Notes: a model not told the origin generated them from the letters alone. 44,595 nt of DNA from an uncultured Bacilli bacterium (GCA_947632415.1 CANRPB010000004.1:1-44595), one strand, 5' to 3'. Shown: positions 6,962 through 15,195, numbered from the stretch's first letter. Program-made: numbers and translations.

Positions 6962-7585
6962 TTACAATAGGTTTTCCATAGATTGAATTCTATTTAATAT
7001 ATTATCATAATACTTAATTGCTATATCGTTTCTTTTTATTTCATCTTCATAACTTCTTTTAATTTTTTCATTCTTGCTTTTACATTCTGTTTGAAGTTCA
7101 GTAGCTGCGATACATAACACTTGCATAGCGTGAGGATTAACTATATACTTATTAACTTTTATTTCTTTATAAATATTATCATAAAGGTTGATAGTGCCAT
7201 CTCCTTTACCAGCTAAACCGATTAAACCTGCATTGTATAAAACTGTAATATCACTAATATTAAATTCCGTTTCTTCAGCAATAAAGGTTTTATCATATCC
7301 AAATTCATTAATAATAGAGGATAAAACCTGATAATAATCATGATTAAAATATTTTTTACCGCTAGTTATCTTTTCTTTAATATAATAAGCAGCTTCTATA
7401 GGATTAAAATCTTCTATGGGTACCATATCTGTTTGTATCTTTCCACAGTCATGGCTATGAAACACAGGGGAATGATCTTCAATTCTTTTATTTCCTTCTT
7501 CTATTTTATTCTTAGATTCTTTTAATAGTCTCCCACAATAAGGACAAAATTTAAATTCTTTATTATTTATATTATGGTTGCACAT
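6962..7585 (-). CDS. Zinc-ribbon N-terminal hypothetical protein, 207 aa
   Basis: FKFCPYCGRLL; SD GAAAGGGGA upstream. Confidence 0.7.
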   Translation of the reverse strand: MCNHNINNKEFKFCPYCGRLLKESKNKIEEGNKRIEDHSPVFHSHDCGKIQTDMVPIEDFNPIEAAYYIKEKITSGKKYFNHDYYQVLSSIINEFGYDKTFIAEETEFNISDITVLYNAGLIGLAGKGDGTINLYDNIYKEIKVNKYIVNPHAMQVLCIAATELQTECKSKNEKIKRSYEDEIKRNDIAIKYYDNILNRIQSMENLL

Positions 7586-7621
7586 TATCGTCCCCTTTCT
7601 TTTATATTATCGACAATAATT

Positions 7622-7682
7622 ATATTATCTTGATTCATGAATAAAAACAATATATATTTAGATTCTTCATAATTTCTACATA
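7622..7682 (-). promoter_or_regulatory. Leftward promoter with direct-repeat box
   Basis: Minus strand: TATGTA-GAAAT-TATGAA, 15-nt gap, TTGTTT-N17-TAATAT. Confidence 0.6.
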
Positions 7683-7878
7683 TCCCTGATTCATGGCATA
7701 AAATAATATAATAAGATATGTTTATACATATAGTTATATACTTTATTTAAAATTATATTAGCACATAATTACATAAACAGTTATTCATACGTACAACTGT
7801 TTGATATAATGATATGCAATATGATATAGTGTTAGCATATTATAAGATAAATAACAATAGTTAATCGGCAAATGGTAT

Positions 7879-7941
7879 TATGTAGAATATGTGGAGATCG
7901 GTTATGTCATATGGATTAAATACTGGCAAGTATGAGATACT
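7879..7941 (+). promoter_or_regulatory. Rightward promoter with direct-repeat box and weak -35
   Basis: TATGTA-GAATA-TGTGGA, 16-nt gap, TGGATT-N18-GATACT. Confidence 0.5.
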
Positions 7942-7979
7942 ATCACCATGAGGTCAGACATAAAAGAAAGAGGTTTATT

Positions 7980-8171
7980 ATGACTTCACAAGAAACTCAA
8001 GCATTGCAAGAATGTATCATTAATACCCTCGGAGCGGAGCGTTTTATTGATGAGCTTGAATCATACTTTTCTACACATGAATGGAAAGCAGCTATAGAAT
8101 GGATTGCGACGTGCTGGTGTTTTATTGAAGAACAATCTGATGATATATATGACTTTTACGAAACATGCTAG
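7980..8171 (+). CDS. Hypothetical acidic protein, 63 aa (start corrected to MTSQET)
   Basis: SD AAAGAGG then ATG at 7980. Confidence 0.65.
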   Translation: MTSQETQALQECIINTLGAERFIDELESYFSTHEWKAAIEWIATCWCFIEEQSDDIYDFYETC

Positions 8172-8216
8172 GATAATCTTATCAGGTAAAGTTAAACGAT
8201 AAGAGAGGAAAAAACA

Positions 8217-8597
8217 ATGAAACTTGCGAGTGCGAAAGTCAGCTACAAAAAAAACACTACTATTGAAGTTTTTATTTATGGTAATGCAAGTGATGATATA
8301 TACTTCGATATGGATATTAGTTTGAAAGATTATGACATTTTCAATATTCCAAATGTTATTCCGCAATTTGATACTAGTTTTGGTACGGTTGAGGAGTTAC
8401 TTGCGACTTGCGCGGCTATGCTTACTGGTGAAACTTTGCAAAAAGCTAATTTTCCATGGAATCGTGTGCCGTCTGATATGGTGCCGAACCGCGCGGCGTT
8501 TGATACACTCGCAAATCGTGCTTTTACGGCTCTTACGCAATTCATAGTTCATAGCGGTTTAAATGCTGATGCTCCTGCTTATGCATTATTTGCATAA
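8217..8597 (+). CDS. Hypothetical protein, 126 aa
   Basis: SD GAGAGGA, followed by terminator. Confidence 0.75.
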   Translation: MKLASAKVSYKKNTTIEVFIYGNASDDIYFDMDISLKDYDIFNIPNVIPQFDTSFGTVEELLATCAAMLTGETLQKANFPWNRVPSDMVPNRAAFDTLANRAFTALTQFIVHSGLNADAPAYALFA

Positions 8598-8608
8598 CAT
8601 GATAGTAA

Positions 8609-8636
8609 AATAGCCCGCCTATTATAGGCGGGCTAT
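8609..8636. terminator. Intrinsic terminator
   Basis: AATAGCCCGCCT...AGGCGGGCTATT. Confidence 0.75.
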
Positions 8637-8738
8637 TCCATCGCCGAAAAAAGTTAAACGGGGGTAACTTATGGGATGTTGTGGAGATTTTATGAAAAAA
8701 GTGTGTTGCCGCGACAATTCCACATTCAATCGCAATTT

Positions 8739-8942
8739 TTAAACCGTACACGACTCTTCTAGCCAGTCAAAACCATTTTTACTTTGACCATTTCCATTAA
8801 CATATCTAATTTCTTGTAATCTATATAATTTAAACTCGCGCGCTCCTTGTTTTAAACTATTATACCCTTTTTCAACTGCAGTACAATAATCATTGTAACA
8901 AAATTCTTCTATTTTCCCGTTAATTTCTAATGCATATTTCAT
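8739..8942 (-). CDS. Hypothetical protein, 67 aa (start corrected to MKYALEING)
   Basis: 4-nt ATGA overlap with the upstream gene. Confidence 0.65.
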   Translation of the reverse strand: MKYALEINGKIEEFCYNDYCTAVEKGYNSLKQGAREFKLYRLQEIRYVNGNGQSKNGFDWLEESCTV

Positions 8943-9241
8943 GCATTGCCTCCTGACAATACTCGCATAACAACTGCACCTTGCGGATCTAGCCAACCAG
9001 GAGCCCCTATACATAAAATAATTAAGACTATAATTGCAATAAAAATATTAATCATACAATAACATATATTGTCTGCAAAAGGTTTATCATTAATAGCTAT
9101 TGATATAGTCACAATAACAATATTTATAAAAAATGCTATCACACTAAATAAAAATATTTTCCCGCATAAACCCTGATAATTTAGAGCAATATCCCACATT
9201 TCATTAGGCGTTAATCCTATTTCAGATACTAACTCTACCAT
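8939..9241 (-). CDS. Membrane protein, 100 aa
   Basis: Two long hydrophobic segments; overlaps neighbours as in an operon. Confidence 0.65.
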   Translation of the reverse strand: MVELVSEIGLTPNEMWDIALNYQGLCGKIFLFSVIAFFINIVIVTISIAINDKPFADNICYCMINIFIAIIVLIILCIGAPGWLDPQGAVVMRVLSGGNA

Positions 9242-9444
9242 TCACCCTCATCTTCCAACATATCTGCCGCATCAAAAACTTCAACATGACAGCACCGCCC
9301 ACACATAATTGCAAAAGGAAGCTCTGCTCCCGCATAATCAAATTCCTTAATCGCATATAATGTTTCATTATCCTCATTCCCGCAATAAGGACATATACCT
9401 TTTACTCCTTTAAAATCAAAATGATTAAAATTAACAGCTTCCAT
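9235..9444 (-). CDS. Zinc-ribbon protein, 69 aa
   Basis: ICPYCGNED...IMCGRCCHVE. Confidence 0.7.
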   Translation of the reverse strand: MEAVNFNHFDFKGVKGICPYCGNEDNETLYAIKEFDYAGAELPFAIMCGRCCHVEVFDAADMLEDEGEW

Positions 9445-9459
9445 TTCTATCCCTTTCTT

Positions 9460-9597
9460 TACATATATAATTTTTTAATCCAACTATTTTCTTCTAAATC
9501 TGCTAAATTAATTTCTTAACATTCAGCGCATATTAAAATATATTCATCTATTGGATATATAATTTTTCCCGCATTTAGGACAAATTATTAAACATTT
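9460..9597 (-). pseudogene. Decayed zinc-ribbon gene (possible relative of 9235-9444)
   Basis: SD GGAGAAAA + ATG, then frame-disrupted ICPKCGKNYIS...PIDEYILICAEC with internal stops. Confidence 0.4.
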
Positions 9598-9619
9598 TTC
9601 TCCTTTATTTTATAAATAT

Positions 9620-9660
9620 ATTATACTCGAAATTTCTTATTCTGTCAATAAGAAATTTCG
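9620..9660 (-). promoter_or_regulatory. Leftward consensus promoter overlapped by a 14-bp perfect inverted repeat (putative operator)
   Basis: Minus strand TTGACA-N17-TATAAT (9648-9620); CGAAATTTCTTATT-CTGTC-AATAAGAAATTTCG at 9628-9660. Confidence 0.75.
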
Positions 9661-9734
9661 GGCATTACCGCATAATTTTTTCCTTATATTTTTTAAATAT
9701 TTTAACAAACTATAAAAAAATTTTTCTAAATCAC

Positions 9735-9764
9735 TTGACATTTAAGCCTCCAATATGATATAAT
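9735..9764 (+). promoter_or_regulatory. Rightward promoter of the virion-side operon, TTGACA-N18-TATAAT
   Basis: -35 9735-9740, -10 9759-9764; SD AAGGAGGA and ATG at 9784. Confidence 0.85.
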
Positions 9765-9783
9765 TATCTTGTAAGGAGGAAAA

Positions 9784-10854
9784 ATGCAATTAGATTATAC
9801 ATTAAAAACACCAGAAGAACGTATCAAATACGTAGAACAATTATTAAATAATTCTTCCGAAGATATAAATTCTCGTTATTTGTCTTATTTAAGTGATTAT
9901 ATACTATTTATTAATGATAAGAATCAAACTAAAAAAGAAAAAATATCAGAACATCCTATTTTAACTCGTAATAGAGAAGCTACAATAGATAAACGGCAAA
10001 TATCTTATGAAGAAATAGTATCTACTCTTAAAGATGGAGAAGATGGTATTTATGCGCTAATTACTAATGACAAAAATGTTATTCTTGATCCAAAAGAGAA
10101 GATAAGTGATAAAGACATAGAAGAAGTGCCAGGACTGCGGGAACAGCTAGATTTAATTCCTAAACTGACGCAGCAATTTGAACAAGCCACTGGCGCCCGC
10201 AAATATTCTCTAAAAAAACAAATAATCGAAACATGGCAACAAATATATATTTTGCGAGCGTCTTTTCGTAATTCAATATCAAGTAATAAAATGCCATCAC
10301 ATGTTAAAAGTCTTGCACATTTAAATATACCAGAAAACGTTTATATAGGAGAAGATACATTAGTACATAGTGATGCAATTTTAACGCTCCTTAATCCTAA
10401 TCATATATCGTTTCTCTTATGCTATTACCCGCAATTAAAGCAAGAATGTATAGAAGACTTAAATAGTGATATGCACTTTTTGTTAATGGACTTAGAACAA
10501 TTAGCAGAAGACGCACTACTATCAAATTATCCTATGCTTTATGACCTCTTGGTCTTTAAAATAGATGGTCTCTCTAATGAAGAAATAAGAAAACAAATAA
10601 ATGCGATATATGGCGAAGATCATAGCGAGCAGTATTATTCAACAGTATGGCGTAAACGCATTCCTAAATTAATGGCGGATGAAGCACAAAAACAATATTT
10701 AATTTGGTATTATACTAATATAGAAAAAGGCAAATGGAAAAAGTGCGGGGAGTGCGGGCAAATTAAATTAGCGCATAATATGTTTTTTGCTAAAAATTCC
10801 ACTAAAGATGGATTTTATTCTAAATGTAAAGAATGTAAAAACAAACGTAAATAA
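9784..10854 (+). CDS. Zinc-finger protein adjacent to the terminase genes
   Basis: 356 aa; C-terminal CGECGQ...FF...CKECKNK. Confidence 0.75.
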   Translation: MQLDYTLKTPEERIKYVEQLLNNSSEDINSRYLSYLSDYILFINDKNQTKKEKISEHPILTRNREATIDKRQISYEEIVSTLKDGEDGIYALITNDKNVILDPKEKISDKDIEEVPGLREQLDLIPKLTQQFEQATGARKYSLKKQIIETWQQIYILRASFRNSISSNKMPSHVKSLAHLNIPENVYIGEDTLVHSDAILTLLNPNHISFLLCYYPQLKQECIEDLNSDMHFLLMDLEQLAEDALLSNYPMLYDLLVFKIDGLSNEEIRKQINAIYGEDHSEQYYSTVWRKRIPKLMADEAQKQYLIWYYTNIEKGKWKKCGECGQIKLAHNMFFAKNSTKDGFYSKCKECKNKRK

Positions 10855-10879
10855 GCCGCTTATAAAGCGGCTTTTTTAT
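10853..10879 (+). terminator. Intrinsic terminator immediately upstream of the packaging genes
   Basis: AAGCCGCTT-ATA-AAGCGGCTT followed by TTTTT. Confidence 0.85.
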
Positions 10880-10894
10880 TAGGAGGTGATTTCA

Positions 10895-12100
10895 ATAGCA
10901 GAAAAATTAACTTGTGTAAAGTGCGGGCGTACTAAAGGAGAAAAAGAATTTTTTAAGATGCGGACAGGCAATCGTTGTGATATATGTAAATCCTGTTTAA
11001 CAGAACATATAGATAATAATAAACCTGAAACATTTAAATGGATACTTGAAAAATTTAATATTCCCTATATAGAAAAAATATGGTTTGATTATTGCAATCG
11101 TATTTTACAACAAAAAGGTCCTGCGGCATTCGGTCCAGCTTCTGTTATAGGTCAATATATACGCTCTATGAATATGGACCAATATAGAGAATATACTTAT
11201 GCGGACAGTGATAGACTTAATTTTGAAGCTAAAAAGAAAGAACAAGAAGCTGCGGCAAAACGTGAACAGATGTTTAATCCTGAAAAAGAAGCAGAATTAA
11301 AAGCTAAACTTGAATCAGGAGAAATATCACAAGCAGAATATAATACTCTTAGTTCAACAACTTATACAGCTCCCGCAGAAGAGGAACCCCGCATAAAAAA
11401 TTATTTTATGGAATATGAAATAAATGAAAATGATATAGCTGATAAATTAACAGATGAAGACCGTCTTTATTTAATATCTAAATGGGGTATTCATTATAGA
11501 CCTTCTGAATGGGTTACAATGGAAAAAATGTACAATAGATATGCGGAAGAATATGAATTAACTATTGACCGTGAAGAAACATTAAAGAAAATATGTAAGG
11601 TATCTCTTAAAGCAGATCAAGCTGTCGATGCGGGCGACACTATGACAGCTAAAAATTATATGAATATGCTGGATAGTTTGCGGAAGTCTGCTAAATTTAC
11701 TGAAGCGCAAAATAAAGAAGAGGAAGTGCGAGAGTATGATACGATTGGCGAGCTTGTTGCATTATGTGAACGAGAAGGCGGCATTATAGAGCAATTTCGT
11801 ATGGATTCAGATGAATATCCGCAAGATAAAATAGATTTAACTATTAAAGATTTACAAGCCTATAATCGTAATCTTGTAGTAAATGAACTTGGTTTAGGCG
11901 ATTTGATTGAATCTTATATTCAAAAGCTAGAAAGAGCGGAACAATCTGACCAAGATATGTTAGATGGTCTTATTACCACTGATGAGGAAGAAAAGGAGCA
12001 GCTACTTACCGATCAAGAAGCAGAAGACTTCCAGAAATTCTTAGAATCAGAATTAGAAGAAGAAGCTGAGCAACTCCTACATTCGATAGGAGAAGAATAA
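10895..12100 (+). CDS. Putative terminase small subunit (zinc ribbon N-terminus); probable ATA start
   Basis: SD AGGAGG at 10881-10886, 8 nt before ATA GCA GAA; position directly before large terminase; N-terminal CVKCGRTKGEKEFF...CDICKSC. Confidence 0.6.
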   Translation: MAEKLTCVKCGRTKGEKEFFKMRTGNRCDICKSCLTEHIDNNKPETFKWILEKFNIPYIEKIWFDYCNRILQQKGPAAFGPASVIGQYIRSMNMDQYREYTYADSDRLNFEAKKKEQEAAAKREQMFNPEKEAELKAKLESGEISQAEYNTLSSTTYTAPAEEEPRIKNYFMEYEINENDIADKLTDEDRLYLISKWGIHYRPSEWVTMEKMYNRYAEEYELTIDREETLKKICKVSLKADQAVDAGDTMTAKNYMNMLDSLRKSAKFTEAQNKEEEVREYDTIGELVALCEREGGIIEQFRMDSDEYPQDKIDLTIKDLQAYNRNLVVNELGLGDLIESYIQKLERAEQSDQDMLDGLITTDEEEKEQLLTDQEAEDFQKFLESELEEEAEQLLHSIGEE

Positions 12101-12438
12101 TGGCTTTAAATGATTTAGTACAAATGCGGGAAGCTAAAGTAAAAGATGCGGACTCCCGCAAAGGACAAATTATAGATCATCTAGATGATTTTAGACATCT
12201 TATCTCCTTTTGGAGAGTCTACCCAGATTTATTTATAGATTTTCTTTGTTCATTAAATCCGCATAATACTTTTCATTTTTTCTTTTATCAACGATTATTT
12301 TTGCGGGTCGCTATGCGGCACCAGTATGTATATGCGACATTTGTTAGAGCTTGGTCTAAATCTTTTATGTCCGTGCTTTGTTTAATGATTAAAGCAATAT
12401 TGTTTCCTGGTGCAAAATTATTCGTCGTATCAGGTGGT
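12100..12438 (+). CDS. terL: Terminase large subunit, exon 1
   Basis: ATPase N-terminus, Walker-A-like FVRAWSKSFMS, ...FVVSGG joins in frame with KEQSASILSDK of exon 2. Confidence 0.8.
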
Positions 12439-13337
12439 AAGTTTTATAACTAGGAGAGGAGTCAAGGTGGAATCTCAACTGACTTTTAGCCAAGATATTT
12501 TTGAAATCATAAATACTGAAGAAAAAGCATATTGGCTTGGTTTTTTAGAAGCTGATGGTTGTATACATAATGGTAATAATTATGATTATAGAATTGAATT
12601 AGGATTAAAAGAAGAAGATCTATATCATTTAGAAAAATTTAAAAACTTCATCGGAAAAGATAATAAAATATCTTACAGGAAACAGAGTAAATCCTATAGA
12701 TATAATTTTAGAAACAAAAAAGTTTGGAGCGATTTGATTGCATTAGGCTGCACTCCACAAAAAAGTTTGACGTTAGTATTCCCTTCTGTCGAACAAGTAT
12801 CAGATCAGTTTTTATTGCCTTTTTTAAGAGGATATTTTGATGGAGATGGATCGTTTTGGTATGAAAATAAATTTGGATTAAATATTTTAAGCAGTAAAGA
12901 CTTTTTGCAAGGATTAAAAGAAAGATACCAACTATTTTCTAATTTATCAATATATCCTATTCATTATGATAGACCTGATAAAGGTCAAAGACTTCAAACT
13001 AGTAATAAAATGATAGTTAATAAATTTTTATTTGATATATATAATAATGCAACCATATATCTAGATAGAAAGTTTCAAAAATATCAGAATTATCTTGCCA
13101 CCATATAATAGTAATATTATATTAGTAACCGCGGAATTAAGCGAGAAGGCTGAGATGCTAACTCGAACCGAAGGCTATATGAAATATAGTCAGGGGCAAC
13201 GCATAGTAGGTGAAAAGATATAATCCTACCATGAGGCCGCGGCTCCTTTTTTAAAAAGGATGAAAATATATGCTGAACTTGTACGAACAGGAAGTATAAG
13301 AACTAAAGGATAAAAAGCCTTTAGGATAACAATATTG
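12439..13337 (+). mobile_element. Group I-like intron carrying a LAGLIDADG ORF
   Basis: Interrupts terL; predicted 5' exon ends in U and intron ends in G; 3' segment contains GAAAAGATATAATCC and other structured core-like sequence. Confidence 0.7.
12467..13108 (+). CDS. LAGLIDADG homing endonuclease (GTG start)
   Basis: Two motifs AYWLGFLEADGCI and LPFLRGYFDGDGSF; SD GGAGAGGAG. Confidence 0.85.
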   Translation: MESQLTFSQDIFEIINTEEKAYWLGFLEADGCIHNGNNYDYRIELGLKEEDLYHLEKFKNFIGKDNKISYRKQSKSYRYNFRNKKVWSDLIALGCTPQKSLTLVFPSVEQVSDQFLLPFLRGYFDGDGSFWYENKFGLNILSSKDFLQGLKERYQLFSNLSIYPIHYDRPDKGQRLQTSNKMIVNKFLFDIYNNATIYLDRKFQKYQNYLATI

Positions 13338-14756
13338 AAAGAGCAGTCTGCATCAATTTTATCAGATAAAGTATCTGAACTTTGTAGGCTGATTCCAGCA
13401 TTAGAAAAAGAAATTATTTGGGATACAAGAGGTACTAAAGCCCGCACGTCTCAAACTAAAGATAGCGTTATTTATACTTTTAAAAATGGTTCTACCCTTC
13501 AGAATATCGCAGCAAGAGAAACCACTCGTGGTCGTCGTTTCCAAGGGGGACTAATGGAAGAATGCGTAGGTATAGATCAAGATATTCTAAATGAGGTTAT
13601 TATTCCTACTCTTAATGTTAGTCGTATGGTTAATGGAGAAGTAGATCCTTTGGAAAAATTAAATCAGAGTCAGATATTTATTACAACAGCGGGCTATAAA
13701 AATACATTTTCATATGAAAAGTTAATCCAATTTCTCTGTCAAATGACAGCTCGTCCAAACAATACAATGATTCTAGGCGGTACTTGGAGAGTGCCAATGG
13801 TAGAAGGATTACTCGCGAAAGACTTTGTTCGTCAGCTCAAAATGGATGGCACATATAATGAAGCTTCTTTTGAGCGGGAATATGAGAGTAAGTGGTCTGG
13901 TGATGTAGAAAGCGCGTTCTTTAACTCTGATCGTTTTGCAAAATTGCGACAACTTAATCTTGCAGAAGAAAAATATAATAATCGTATAAATAAAAAAGGT
14001 TATTATTTACTTGGTGTTGACGTTGGTCGCTTTGATTGTACAACTGAAATTGTAGTAATTAAAGTAACTCCAACAGCGACAGGAGCACCATTAAAACAAA
14101 TAGTCAATTTATATACTATTGAAGCTGAAAACTTTATTATGCAAGCTCGTAAAATAAAAACTATTTTTAATAATTTTAAATGCAAAGCTGCGGTTGTTGA
14201 CGGTAATGGTCTTGGCGCGGGTCTTATAGACCTATTGGTAATAGATGATACTGATAGTGATACAGGAGACTTTTTGCCAGGATTAGGCGTCATTAATGAT
14301 GAGAAAGACGCACAAGGACATTGGCGTTATAAGCCATTACAAACATCAGATACTATCCATGATGCGCTATATATTATGAAAGCTAATACACCTTTAAATT
14401 CTGAGATGTACGCATATTGTAAACAACAAATAACAGATGGAAAATTACGATTTTTAATAAATGAAAATATAGCACGTGATAAGTTAATGGCGCAAGCGCA
14501 AGGTCAAAAAATGTCTCCAGCAAAACGTGCAGAATATATAAGGCCTTATGTGGCTACGACAGTTTTGCGCGAACAAATGATGAACTTAGTTGAAGAAAAT
14601 GAAGGCGCGCATATTATTCTTAAACAAAGTTCTCGCAAAATTCGCAAGGATAAATTTTCTGCTTTAATTTATGGATTATATTATTGTAAACTCCAAGAGG
14701 ATAAAAGAAAGAAACGTAAAGGCTTAGATATAAGTAAATTAATGTTATATAATTAA
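13338..14756 (+). CDS. terL: Terminase large subunit, exon 2 (ATPase remainder + nuclease domain)
   Basis: GGLMEECVG, IFITTAGYKN, LLGVDVGRFD, AAVVDGNGLGAGLIDLL. Confidence 0.85.
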   Translation, partial: KEQSASILSDKVSELCRLIPALEKEIIWDTRGTKARTSQTKDSVIYTFKNGSTLQNIAARETTRGRRFQGGLMEECVGIDQDILNEVIIPTLNVSRMVNGEVDPLEKLNQSQIFITTAGYKNTFSYEKLIQFLCQMTARPNNTMILGGTWRVPMVEGLLAKDFVRQLKMDGTYNEASFEREYESKWSGDVESAFFNSDRFAKLRQLNLAEEKYNNRINKKGYYLLGVDVGRFDCTTEIVVIKVTPTATGAPLKQIVNLYTIEAENFIMQARKIKTIFNNFKCKAAVVDGNGLGAGLIDLLVIDDTDSDTGDFLPGLGVINDEKDAQGHWRYKPLQTSDTIHDALYIMKANTPLNSEMYAYCKQQITDGKLRFLINENIARDKLMAQAQGQKMSPAKRAEYIRPYVATTVLREQMMNLVEENEGAHIILKQSSRKIRKDKFSALIYGLYYCKLQEDKRKKRKGLDISKLMLYN

Positions 14757-14820
14757 AAAATTTTTGGGTAACGACAAATAATTTTAAACGTATATTTTTT
14801 AAATATATCAGGTGATAATT

Positions 14821-15180
14821 ATGCAACAAAGTAGTATGGAACGTCGTATTCATGATGTATTGACTGAAGCGGATGTTGATTTTATAGAAGAATATATATT
14901 TGATGATTTAGTAAGTTCAAGTGGAAGACATTTGCGTTTCGATTTTTGTGTATTTGATGATAATGGCAATATAGATTATTTAATTGAAGCTCAAGGTAAA
15001 CAACATTATCAGCCTGTTGGAAAATTTGGCGGGTCTCGTGGTTTATATAGACAAAATTATAATGATAATTTAAAACGTCAATATTGCTTAAAAAATAATC
15101 TAACTTTAATTACAATTCCCTACTTTGAAGCAGACAGGATTTCTTATCCATATATATTGCGGAAAGTAGGCTATTTATAA
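14821..15180 (+). CDS. Putative free-standing Vsr/PD-(D/E)XK-like endonuclease (possible homing endonuclease)
   Basis: LRFDFCVFDDNGNIDYLIEAQGKQHYQPVGKFGG...DNLKRQYCLKNNLTLITIPY. Confidence 0.65.
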   Translation: MQQSSMERRIHDVLTEADVDFIEEYIFDDLVSSSGRHLRFDFCVFDDNGNIDYLIEAQGKQHYQPVGKFGGSRGLYRQNYNDNLKRQYCLKNNLTLITIPYFEADRISYPYILRKVGYL

Positions 15181-15195
15181 ATAAAAGGAGGAGCG

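Noticed and set aside
8542-8751. Minus-strand ORF MYGLKIAIECG...
   Set aside because: Overlaps the end of CDS 8217-8597 antisense and the terminator; no SD; likely spurious.
9460-9597. Stop-codon reassignment to explain the broken zinc-ribbon ORF
   Set aside because: All three stops terminate convincing genes elsewhere and the ORF also needs frame changes; pseudogene is simpler.
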